A stretch of DNA of 64,000 bases from an uncultured Acetatifactor sp. (GTDB lineage Bacteria > Bacillota > Clostridia > Lachnospirales > Lachnospiraceae): assembly GCA_904501885.1 (NCBI GenBank), contig CAJGCP010000006.1:1-64000 (forward strand). The letters run 5' to 3'. The notes beneath the pieces were generated by a model. That model did no database searches and was not told where the DNA came from. It saw only the letters and a program-made list of their open reading frames with translations. How positions within the stretch are numbered: position 1 is the stretch's first letter; every line of letters begins with the position of its first letter. Positions 50,589 through 58,964 of this stretch are shown in pieces. Position numbers and translations under genes: made by a program.

Positions 50589-50617
50589 TCTTTCAAAGTA
50601 GCGGAATAGGAGATATT

Positions 50618-51700
50618 ATGAGAACATATTTGGTGACAGGCGGTGCCGGTTTTATCGGTTCCAATTACATCCACTACATGTTTAGAAAATACGGAGACAC
50701 CATCCGGATTATCAATGTGGATGCATTGACTTACGCAGGTAATTTGGAAAACCTGAAGGAAGTGGAAGGTAGAGAAAATTACACTTTCGTGAAGGCAGAT
50801 ATTTGCGACAAAGAAGCAATTGCGAAAATCTTTGCTGAAAACGATATCGACAGAGTGGTACATTTTGCGGCGGAAAGCCATGTGGACAGAAGTATCCGCA
50901 ATCCGGAAGTGTTTGTACAGACCAACGTTTTGGGTACGGCAGTGATGCTGAACTGTGCGAAGGCAGCATGGGAATTGCCGGACGGCAGCTTCAAGGAGGG
51001 CAAAAAATTCCTCCATGTTTCTACGGATGAAGTGTATGGCTCCCTGCCCGATGACGAAAACGCTTTCTTCTATGAGACAACGCCATATGATCCCCACAGT
51101 CCCTATTCTGCAAGTAAAGCAAGTTCGGACATGCTGGTAAAGGCATATATGGACACATATAAGTTCCCGGCCAACATCACCAATTGTTCTAATAACTACG
51201 GCCCCTATCAGTTCCCTGAGAAACTGATTCCCCTGATTATCAACAACGCCCTGCAGGGCAAGAAGTTGCCGGTGTATGGTGATGGCAAGAACGTCCGTGA
51301 CTGGTTGTTCGTGGAAGACCACGCAAAGGCAATTGACATGGTACAGGAACAGGGCAGATTGTTTGAAACCTACAACGTGGGTGGACACAATGAAAAGCAG
51401 AATATCGAGATTATCAACATCATCATCGAGACACTGCAGGACATGCTTCCTGAGGGAGACCCCAGAAAGGCGCTGGTGTCCAAGGATTTGATCACCTATG
51501 TGGAAGACCGCAAGGGACATGACAGAAGATATGCCATTGCTCCTGATAAGATCAAGAATGAGATTGGTTGGTATCCTGAGACCATGTTTAAGGATGGCAT
51601 CCGTAAAACCATCGCTTGGTTCTTTGAAAATGAAGAATGGATGAAAAATGTGACAAGCGGGGATTACCAAAAGTATTACACAGACATGTATGAAAAATAA
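50618..51700 (+). CDS. rmlB: dTDP-glucose 4,6-dehydratase
   Basis: A 360-residue short-chain dehydrogenase/reductase that makes dTDP-4-keto-6-deoxyglucose. It has the NAD site VTGGAGFIGSNYIHYM, FAAESHVDRSI, the active-site STDEVYGSLP and YSASKASSD (YxxxK), and NCSNNYGPYQFPEKLIPL. The start has AGGAGA upstream. The gene lies 29 nt after the muramidase and is followed by a hairpin, then rmlA. Its product feeds RmlC and probably WecE. Confidence 0.96.
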   Translation: MRTYLVTGGAGFIGSNYIHYMFRKYGDTIRIINVDALTYAGNLENLKEVEGRENYTFVKADICDKEAIAKIFAENDIDRVVHFAAESHVDRSIRNPEVFVQTNVLGTAVMLNCAKAAWELPDGSFKEGKKFLHVSTDEVYGSLPDDENAFFYETTPYDPHSPYSASKASSDMLVKAYMDTYKFPANITNCSNNYGPYQFPEKLIPLIINNALQGKKLPVYGDGKNVRDWLFVEDHAKAIDMVQEQGRLFETYNVGGHNEKQNIEIINIIIETLQDMLPEGDPRKALVSKDLITYVEDRKGHDRRYAIAPDKIKNEIGWYPETMFKDGIRKTIAWFFENEEWMKNVTSGDYQKYYTDMYEK

Positions 51701-51705
51701 ATCGG

Positions 51706-51733
51706 ATGGGAACGACTTTTTTGCCGTTCCCAT
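51706..51733 (+). terminator. Hairpin between rmlB and rmlA
   Basis: A perfect 9-bp stem (ATGGGAACG at 51706-51714, CGTTCCCAT at 51725-51733) with a 10-nt T-rich loop. The downstream T run is poor, so it may only partly reduce read-through into rmlA. Confidence 0.6.
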
Positions 51734-51801
51734 TTGGTGTGTATACAGATAAGAGAATTTGACATTAATAAGTCCAGAATTTGGCAGAAAAGAGGAAAGA
51801 A

Positions 51802-52671
51802 ATGAAAGGTATTATTTTAGCAGGCGGTTCCGGAACCAGACTTTATCCTTTGACAAAAGCAATCTCAAAACAGATCATGCCGGTATATGACAAACCCATG
51901 ATTTATTATCCTTTGTCCACACTGATGTTGGCAGGGATTCGTGAGGTTTTGATTATATCGACACCCAGAGACCTTCCTGTATTTGAAGAACTTTTGGGAG
52001 ATGGCAGTCAGTTGGGAATGAAGTTTTCCTATGCCATTCAGGAACAGCCCAGAGGGTTGGCTGATGCGTTTATCATTGGCGCAGATTTCATTGGCAAAGA
52101 CAGCGTAGCGTTGGTGCTTGGCGACAATATTTTCTATGGCCAGAGTTTTTCCAAGGTGCTCCGCGAGGTGGCATCCAGAGAATCCGGCGCCACCATTTTC
52201 GGCTACTATGTGCGTGATCCCAGAGAGTACGGCGTGGTGGAATTTGATGAGAACGGCAAGGCACTTTCCATCGAAGAAAAGCCGGAACATCCGAAGAGCA
52301 ATTATGCGGTACCCGGTCTGTACTTCTACGACAATGATGTGGTGGAGATTGCGAAGAATGTAAAGCCCTCCGCAAGAGGAGAAATCGAAATTACCAGTAT
52401 CAACAACGAGTATTTGAGAAGAGGTACATTGCAGGTAGAAACCCTTGGCAGAGGTTTTGCATGGTTGGATACCGGTAATCATGATGCGCTTTTGGATGCC
52501 TCTGATTTCGTGGCTGCGTTCCAGAAGAGACAGGGGCTTTATATTTCCTGTATCGAGGAGATTGCATTTAAACGTGGATTTATTGACAAAGAGCAGCTTC
52601 TGAAGTTGGCAGAGCCTTTGATGAAGACCAATTATGGCAAATATTTGGTAGAGGTTGCCAACGGACTATAA
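51802..52671 (+). CDS. rmlA: Glucose-1-phosphate thymidylyltransferase
   Basis: A 289-residue enzyme that makes dTDP-glucose. The signature GIILAGGSGTRLYPLTKAISKQ, PVYDKPMIYYPLSTLMLAGI, VLGDNIFYG, IEEKPEHPKSNYAVPGLYFYD and AWLDTGNHDALLDAS are all standard for RmlA. The ATG at 51802 follows AGAGGAAAG; a TTG at 51781 is in frame. It takes glucose 1-phosphate, which the phosphoglucomutase at 60993 can provide. Confidence 0.96.
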   Translation: MKGIILAGGSGTRLYPLTKAISKQIMPVYDKPMIYYPLSTLMLAGIREVLIISTPRDLPVFEELLGDGSQLGMKFSYAIQEQPRGLADAFIIGADFIGKDSVALVLGDNIFYGQSFSKVLREVASRESGATIFGYYVRDPREYGVVEFDENGKALSIEEKPEHPKSNYAVPGLYFYDNDVVEIAKNVKPSARGEIEITSINNEYLRRGTLQVETLGRGFAWLDTGNHDALLDASDFVAAFQKRQGLYISCIEEIAFKRGFIDKEQLLKLAEPLMKTNYGKYLVEVANGL

Positions 52672-52694
52672 GAAAGGAGCCGTCCCCGGGGCGG

Positions 52695-53276
52695 ATGACA
52701 GATATGGGAAAAATTACAGTTGAGACATGTGGTATCGAGGGGTTAAAGATTATCACTCCCACCGTGTTTGGAGATGACAGAGGATATTTCTACGAGTCCT
52801 ATCATTACGAGGATTACAAGGCAGCAGGTATTCCGGAAGTCTTCGTGCAGGACAACCAGTCTGCCTCTAAGAAGGGTGTGCTTCGAGGATTGCATTTTCA
52901 AAAGCATTTCCCTCAAGATAAGCTGGTGCGTGTGATCAAGGGAGAGGTGTACGACGTGGCCGTGGATATGCGCCTGGATTCTCCTACCTTTGGACAGTGG
53001 TATGGAGTGTTGCTTTCCGAGGAGAATAAAAAGCAGTTCTTTATTCCCAAAAACTTTGCCCATGGTTTCCTAGTGCTTTCCGATTATGCAGAGTTTTGCT
53101 ATAAATGCACTGATTTTTATCATCCTAACGACGAGGGCGGACTTGCCTATAATGATCCTGAAATCGGCGTGGAATGGCCCATCCCTGAGGGGATGGAAGT
53201 GATTCTTTCCCAAAAGGATGCAGAGAGACCCTTTGGTGAATTGACTGCCTTTGCGGAGGAAAGAAGGAACTGGTAA
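52695..53276 (+). CDS. rmlC: dTDP-4-dehydrorhamnose 3,5-epimerase
   Basis: A 193-residue cupin. Motifs include FGDDRGYFYESY, QDNQSASKKGVLRGLHFQ with the catalytic-type histidine, KGEVYDVAVDMR, and FIPKNFAHGFLVLSDYAEFCYKCTDFYHP with the catalytic tyrosine. The start is either ATG 52695 or ATG 52704; AGGAG lies rather far upstream, so the choice is open. RmlD, needed to finish dTDP-L-rhamnose, is not in the window. The next gene begins directly after its stop. Confidence 0.94.
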   Translation: MTDMGKITVETCGIEGLKIITPTVFGDDRGYFYESYHYEDYKAAGIPEVFVQDNQSASKKGVLRGLHFQKHFPQDKLVRVIKGEVYDVAVDMRLDSPTFGQWYGVLLSEENKKQFFIPKNFAHGFLVLSDYAEFCYKCTDFYHPNDEGGLAYNDPEIGVEWPIPEGMEVILSQKDAERPFGELTAFAEERRNW

Positions 53277-53277
53277 C

Positions 53278-54261
53278 ATGAAGATAAGTAAGAAAAGCGG
53301 AATTGCCATTTCTCTCTTGATTGGACTTGCTGTGGCACTGATTATTGTGCTCCACCAAAACCCTGACCCCAATGCAGATATGCAGCAGGAGCTTTTGAAA
53401 AAAGCCTGCTCCTGTGGCATCATTGCTGTGGCATGGGTGGTCTTTGCGTTGAAGTATGACAAGTTCACCACCCTTCCGGTGGAATTGTATCAGAGCAGAC
53501 ATCTGATATGGAAATTGGCAAAGAATGATTTCAAAAAAAGATATGCAGGCTCCTATCTGGGAGCGCTTTGGGCAATGATTCAACCCGTAGTCACCGTGGC
53601 AATGTATTATGTTGTCTTCGAGAAGATTATGGGGAATCCCGGTAGAGGAGCAGAGGACATACCCTATGTACTGTTTCTGACGGCCGGCCTGGTGCCTTGG
53701 TTTTATTTCAGTGAAGCCTTGAACCATGGAACAAATGCTTTGGTGGAATACAACTACCTGGTGAAAAAGGTGGTATTCAAAATCAGTATTTTGCCCATCA
53801 TCAAAATCATTGCGGCCACCTTTATTCATTTGTTTTTCATGGCGGTATTGCTGCTGGTGGCGGCATTTTACGGGTATTATCCCAGTATCTATACAATCCA
53901 GCTGATATATTACAGCTTCTGCCTGTTTGTATTTGTGCTGGCATTGTGCTATACCACATGTTCCATCGTGGTGTTTTTTAGAGATTTGTCCCAGATTATC
54001 AGCATTGCATTGCAGATAGGTATGTGGGCGACTCCGATTTTATGGGATATCAATGCCCTCAATTCCAAGTGGCTGATAGTGCTGAAATTAAATCCCCTGG
54101 TATACATTGTCAATGGGTACCGCAGTGCCATCTGTGAACAGCAGTGGTTCTTTGAGGATTTCTTTTCCACCATGTATTTCTGGATTGTGACAGTGGTGCT
54201 CTTTGGCATCGGCGCATTGATATTCAAGAGACTGAAAGTACATTTCGCAGATGTGCTGTAA
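53278..54261 (+). CDS. wzm: Polysaccharide ABC exporter permease (Wzm/TagG type)
   Basis: A 327-residue permease of the ABC-2 polysaccharide export family. The core starts at LIWKLAKNDFKKRYAGSYLGALWAMIQPVV, the typical opening of Wzm and TagG, and ends with LNPLVYIVNGYRSAI. The first 65 residues hold two additional helices that are not part of the usual six-helix permease. The ATG at 53278 begins 1 nt after the rmlC stop. With the Wzt-like ATPase it forms a channel for a lipid-linked polymer made in the cytoplasm. Confidence 0.9.
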   Translation: MKISKKSGIAISLLIGLAVALIIVLHQNPDPNADMQQELLKKACSCGIIAVAWVVFALKYDKFTTLPVELYQSRHLIWKLAKNDFKKRYAGSYLGALWAMIQPVVTVAMYYVVFEKIMGNPGRGAEDIPYVLFLTAGLVPWFYFSEALNHGTNALVEYNYLVKKVVFKISILPIIKIIAATFIHLFFMAVLLLVAAFYGYYPSIYTIQLIYYSFCLFVFVLALCYTTCSIVVFFRDLSQIISIALQIGMWATPILWDINALNSKWLIVLKLNPLVYIVNGYRSAICEQQWFFEDFFSTMYFWIVTVVLFGIGALIFKRLKVHFADVL

Positions 54262-54295
54262 AGCAGTCATCGGAAGAGATTGTAGGATAGAAAAT

Positions 54296-55588
54296 ATGGA
54301 AGAAATGAAGATAAAGATGCAAGAGGTGGCAACTCCTGCCATCGAAGCAATCAACATCAAAAAGGTATATAAGCTCTATGACCGCCCAAGGGACCGTATT
54401 ATGGAAGCCTTTGGACTTGGAGGCGGGAAAAAGTGCAAATTGCACTATGCCCTAAACGGCGTGAGCATGCAGATCCGCAAGGGTGAGACGGTGGGTATCA
54501 TCGGCACCAATGGTTCCGGTAAGTCTACGATTTTGAAAATCATCACCGGCGTACTCAATCCCACCGAGGGAGAAGTGCATGTGGAAGGCAGAATCTCTGC
54601 CCTTTTGGAATTGGGTGCCGGATTCAATATGGAATACAACGGCATTGAGAATGTGTATCTAAACGGTACCATGATGGGATTTTCCAACAAGGAAATCGAC
54701 GAGAAGTTGCCTGCTATTTTAGAGTTTGCTGACATTGGCGATTATATCAATCAGCCGGTGAAGACCTATTCCAGTGGTATGTTCGTACGACTGGCTTTTG
54801 CGGTGGCCATCAATATCGAGCCGGAAATTCTCATTGTGGACGAGGCTCTTTCTGTGGGAGATGTATTCTTCCAGGCAAAGTGCTACCACAAATTTGAGGA
54901 ATTTAAGAAGTTAGGAAAGACCATCATCTTTGTCAGTCACGATTTGGGAAGTATCAGCAAGTATTGTGACAGAGTGTATTTGCTGAACAAGGGAGAACTT
55001 TTGGGAGAAGGTTCCCCTAAGGAAATGATAGATGCTTACAAGCGTGTGCTTGTAGGACAGTATGAGGCCCCTGATTTGTTGGAAGAGGGGCAGGAAGAGG
55101 CGGAAACTCTTTCGGCAAGAACCTCCATGGGATTCAATCCGGAAACCTTAGAGTACGGAACCAAACAAGCGGAAATCTTGGATTTCTATGTGGAGGATGA
55201 CAGAGGTGTGCGCACCACTGCCATCATGAAGGGCAGTGAGTTTACCCTCCATGTGAAGGTAAGAATCAACGAGGATCTCCCGGCTCCTATTTTTGCAATG
55301 TCTTTCAAAAATCCCATTGGTACGGAGATTACCGGTACCAATACCATGATAGAAAAAGCGTTTTTAGACCCCGGCAAGGCCGGACAGGTAAAAGAGATTA
55401 CCTACACCCAGAAGATGAGTCTGCAGGGTGGAGAATATCTGATTTCTTTGGGTGTGACAGGATACAACAAGGACGTGTTTGAGGTATATCACAGATTATA
55501 TGATGTGATGAATATTACCGTAGTATCCGACAAAAATACCGTGGGTTATTACGACATGGACTCTGTAGTGAAGGTGACGGATGTATGA
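54296..55588 (+). CDS. wzt: Polysaccharide ABC exporter ATPase with C-terminal binding domain (Wzt type)
   Basis: A 430-residue ATPase. The ATPase half has Walker A (GTNGSGKST), signature YSSGMFVRLAFAVAI, Walker B (ILIVDEALSVGD) and VSHDLGS. The C-terminal 150 residues form a beta-rich domain (QAEILDFYVEDDRGVRTTAIMKGSEFTLHVKVRINEDL) like the carbohydrate-binding domain of Wzt. In O-antigen systems this domain recognises a modified chain end before export. TagH-type ATPases of teichoic acid export lack a domain of this type. The start is ATG 54296 (alternative 54305). Its stop overlaps the next start as ATGA, coupling it to the putative chain-capping protein. Confidence 0.92.
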   Translation: MEEMKIKMQEVATPAIEAINIKKVYKLYDRPRDRIMEAFGLGGGKKCKLHYALNGVSMQIRKGETVGIIGTNGSGKSTILKIITGVLNPTEGEVHVEGRISALLELGAGFNMEYNGIENVYLNGTMMGFSNKEIDEKLPAILEFADIGDYINQPVKTYSSGMFVRLAFAVAINIEPEILIVDEALSVGDVFFQAKCYHKFEEFKKLGKTIIFVSHDLGSISKYCDRVYLLNKGELLGEGSPKEMIDAYKRVLVGQYEAPDLLEEGQEEAETLSARTSMGFNPETLEYGTKQAEILDFYVEDDRGVRTTAIMKGSEFTLHVKVRINEDLPAPIFAMSFKNPIGTEITGTNTMIEKAFLDPGKAGQVKEITYTQKMSLQGGEYLISLGVTGYNKDVFEVYHRLYDVMNITVVSDKNTVGYYDMDSVVKVTDV

Positions 55589-58500
55589 TAGAAACCATTG
55601 GCAAAGTGCAATTGGATTTAACTAAATATTCCGGACGGGACTTCTGCGGCGACAGTGCTGTAGAGGAGGAACTTTTGGATATTGTTCAAGCAACTCTGCC
55701 CAGTGAGTACGCACAGGAAATCGAGGCGAGAAAGAGTCGTCCCATTCTCTATCATTTGTCCGGTTTGCGTCGGAATATTGTAGATTGGCTTCCCATGGAC
55801 AAATCCATGAAGGTCTTGGAAGTGGGCAGTGACTGTGGTGCGCTTACGGGAGCATTGTCCCGTAAAGCCGGCAGCGTGACTTGTGTGGAGCTATCCAAGA
55901 AGCGCAGCATCATCAATGCCACCCGCAACAGTGGATGTGAAAATGTGACCATTCACGTGGGTGAGTTCAGAGAGATTGCGCCCACACTTCCTACAGATTT
56001 TGATTATATCATCCTGATTGGGGCATTTTCGGATGGACAAAAGCATTTTGGTGCCGAGATTTCCCAGCAGGAGATTTTGAAGAGTTTATTACAGCACCTC
56101 TCCCCTCAGGGCAGAATGGTGATTGCCTTTGGACATGGGGAAAATGAGGACGAAGCAGGTTCCCTGGAACGGGAGGAAATGCAACACATTTTCACCTCCT
56201 GTGGTGTAAAAGAGTATCATTTTTATGATGTCCTTCCGGATGTTTCATTTGCAACCACAGTGCGGGATACCTCTTTTGTACATGGGCAGGACGAACAGAG
56301 TTTGCATCTTGCGAACCCGTCTGCTTCTTATTTGGCTGTGATTGGAAAAGACTTTGATATCAAGTATGTAAAGTATTCCAATGACAGAGCACCTCAATAT
56401 GCCATCCGCACAGAGATACTGGAAGAGAATGGTCGTAAAGTGGTGAGAAAGTATCCTCTGGGTGAGGCGGCCAAAAACCATGTAATGGGTATGTATAGTG
56501 CATACATCAGTCTGACGGAACGTTTCCAAGGAGGAGCACTGGAAATCAATCAATGCACCTTGGCAGAAGACGCCGGGAATGTGTATGCGGAGTTTGAATT
56601 TGTGAGCGGGACTCCCCTGGTGGACTTGATGGACGAATGTTTGGACAGACAAGACATCGAAGGGTTTTATGCTCTGTTCGAAGAATATTCGGAGAAAATT
56701 TCCTATCGCAGTGACTACCCTGTGACGGATTTTGATTTGATTTTTGATAATTTTCTGGTGGACGGCGACCGATGGACACTGATTGATTATGAGTGGACAT
56801 TTGACCGGGTTCAGGCCCCCGGAGAATTGGCCTACCGTGCGGTTTACTGCTATCTGTTAGAGGATAGCAAAAGGGCATGTATCGGTGTGGACCGTGTTTT
56901 GGAGATTTTGAAAATGTCCCCTCAGGAAGCACAAACCATTCGGAATAAGGAGATGGAATTCCAGCAGTTTGTCACAGGCGGAAGACTTGCCATGTGTCAA
57001 CTTAGGGAGCTGACGGATAACGCAAAAACGGATCCGATCCCTGTGCAAAGGAGCAAAGCATTGAGCATAAAATCTTTGATAAAAAAGATCTTAATCAGCA
57101 GAGAAGACGCAAAGTACGAGAAACTACTTTCTGACACAACTGTCACATATGAACAGTGGGTGGCAGCAGAATGGGAGGATTCCTACGAGGTTCCCGACGA
57201 GCTGCACACAGAGGGGTATGTGCTTTTGGTGGCTTCCAGAGGTGTCGTATCCGAGAGAGCCGTAGACAAATGCAATGGGCTTTTCGCGGGACACCAAGAG
57301 TATCAGATTATCTACGGTGACGAGGATGTGCGCAGAACCCATTCCCCCTGGTATAAACCGGAATGGTCCCCGGATACCTTCGACACCACCTTTTATTTTG
57401 GCAGTTTGGTGGCTGTGCGGGAGGAATTGTTCCAAGAAACCTGCCAGGTGTATAAACGGTGCCATGAAGACTGTTTCCTGCGCCTGTTTCGCAGTCAGAA
57501 GAGAAGAGGTTGGGCACTTTATGAAGTGCTGGATGTGGAACGCTATATGAATTGGATGTCCATGTGTGTCAACTTGGCAGGTGGATATGAAAAAGACAGC
57601 GCAAGTATTCACCATTTGTCTCATATGGTATTTCATGCAGAGGATAAATCGGAGCAGTTGAAATTCCTAAAGAAGGCAAGGCAGAGACAGATTCCCTACC
57701 CCATCCCCAAGGATGCCCTTCTGTCTGTGGTAATTCCCTCCAAGGACAATCCGGACCTTTTGAAGAAGTGTATGGACAGCTGTCAGGGAGTTTCTTTGGA
57801 ATTCATCGTAGTGGACAACGGAAGCAGTGCCGAGAACCGCAAAAAAATAGAAAGTTTGTTGAAGGAATATCCTGCAACTTATATTTATGAACCGCAAGAG
57901 TTTAATTTCTCCAAGATGTGCAATCTTGGTGCAAAGGCAGGAAAAGGACAATATTTATTATTTCTCAATGATGATGTGGAGCTGGTGCAGCCGGGGACTT
58001 TGGAAAAGATGCTGGGCATGGCTAACAGGCATTATACTGGTGCTGTGGGATTAAAACTACTGTATCCCGGCACCCGTCGTATTCAACATGTGGGAATCAC
58101 CAATTTACCTATGGGTCCCGTGCACAAAATGCAGTTTAGGGAAGATACCAATCAGTATTATGGCAGAAACCGGGGCAGACGGAATGTGATTGCCGTGACC
58201 GGTGCCTGTTTGATGGTGGAAAGAACAAAATTTGAAGAAGTGGGCGGATTCTGCGAAGAACTGTGCGTGGCGTTCAATGATGTGGACCTATGCTTTTCCC
58301 TTTTTGAAGCGGGATATCATAATGTCTGCGTCAATGACAACTTCGGATATCACCATGAATCCATCAGCAGGGGAGCGGACGAATCCAAGGAGAAACTGGA
58401 CAGACTTTGGTCTGAGAGAGATAAACTGTACCAGCGTCACCCCAACCTTGTGGGCAAGGATGTCTATTATTCCGAGTACCTGAATCGGGTGGGATTGGAC

Positions 58501-58941
58501 ACTTCTGTACGGCCTGCTTATGTGACGGTGAAAAATGAAGTACAGAGAATCGAGAAAAAGCCGCCCCGCAGCAATATCGGAGAGATTCCTCAGGATAATT
58601 GCCTGATGTTTCGATTGGAAGATGGCCGTGACAATATTATTTTGGGATACGGCGTGGTACTTGGGGATGACAATGCCTGCTATGAGAAAAAGATAGTGCT
58701 TGTACCTGTAGATAAGGTGGATGAAAAATGCGTGGCAGAAATTTTAATCCGCCCTCAATTCCGCCCTGATTTACAGGAAAATTTGCCCGATCAGAAGAAT
58801 GTGGCACTGAGCGGCTTCCATTTGGAAATTGGCCCCGGCGTATTGACTCCGGGAGAATATCAGGTGGGTATGCTTGTGCGTAACCGGGTCACCGGAGGTA
58901 AGATTATCAATTGGAGTGCCAAGAGCATTTGGCTGAAATAA
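55585..58941 (+). CDS. Methyltransferase / kinase-like / GT2 fusion, possible WbdD-like chain terminator
   Basis: An 1118-residue multidomain protein. Residues 74-255 form a class I SAM methyltransferase (motif I is VLEVGSDCGALTG). Residues 260-470 look like a kinase of the WaaP/APH kind: DFDLIFDNFLV gives D384 and N389 of a D-x4-N catalytic loop, and LIDYEW gives the metal-binding D401. In WbdD the loop is HGD-type; here the histidine position is Asp. Residues 540-690 look like an incomplete GT-A unit (IIYGDEDVRR), 711-965 a full GT2 (LLSVVIPSKDNPD, FLNDDVEL, NDVDLCFSLFEAGYHN), and 1000-1118 a beta-rich end. The methyltransferase-kinase order and the coupling to wzt suggest capping of the exported chain. 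This role is inferred. Confidence 0.75.
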   Translation: MIETIGKVQLDLTKYSGRDFCGDSAVEEELLDIVQATLPSEYAQEIEARKSRPILYHLSGLRRNIVDWLPMDKSMKVLEVGSDCGALTGALSRKAGSVTCVELSKKRSIINATRNSGCENVTIHVGEFREIAPTLPTDFDYIILIGAFSDGQKHFGAEISQQEILKSLLQHLSPQGRMVIAFGHGENEDEAGSLEREEMQHIFTSCGVKEYHFYDVLPDVSFATTVRDTSFVHGQDEQSLHLANPSASYLAVIGKDFDIKYVKYSNDRAPQYAIRTEILEENGRKVVRKYPLGEAAKNHVMGMYSAYISLTERFQGGALEINQCTLAEDAGNVYAEFEFVSGTPLVDLMDECLDRQDIEGFYALFEEYSEKISYRSDYPVTDFDLIFDNFLVDGDRWTLIDYEWTFDRVQAPGELAYRAVYCYLLEDSKRACIGVDRVLEILKMSPQEAQTIRNKEMEFQQFVTGGRLAMCQLRELTDNAKTDPIPVQRSKALSIKSLIKKILISREDAKYEKLLSDTTVTYEQWVAAEWEDSYEVPDELHTEGYVLLVASRGVVSERAVDKCNGLFAGHQEYQIIYGDEDVRRTHSPWYKPEWSPDTFDTTFYFGSLVAVREELFQETCQVYKRCHEDCFLRLFRSQKRRGWALYEVLDVERYMNWMSMCVNLAGGYEKDSASIHHLSHMVFHAEDKSEQLKFLKKARQRQIPYPIPKDALLSVVIPSKDNPDLLKKCMDSCQGVSLEFIVVDNGSSAENRKKIESLLKEYPATYIYEPQEFNFSKMCNLGAKAGKGQYLLFLNDDVELVQPGTLEKMLGMANRHYTGAVGLKLLYPGTRRIQHVGITNLPMGPVHKMQFREDTNQYYGRNRGRRNVIAVTGACLMVERTKFEEVGGFCEELCVAFNDVDLCFSLFEAGYHNVCVNDNFGYHHESISRGADESKEKLDRLWSERDKLYQRHPNLVGKDVYYSEYLNRVGLDTSVRPAYVTVKNEVQRIEKKPPRSNIGEIPQDNCLMFRLEDGRDNIILGYGVVLGDDNACYEKKIVLVPVDKVDEKCVAEILIRPQFRPDLQENLPDQKNVALSGFHLEIGPGVLTPGEYQVGMLVRNRVTGGKIINWSAKSIWLK

Positions 58942-58964
58942 GAACGACAAAAGGAGAATGCGTA

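Noticed and set aside
51759..51787. Promoter for rmlA from a TTGACA at 51759-51764
   Set aside because: No acceptable -10 box lies 16-18 bp downstream, so read-through from rmlB is more likely.
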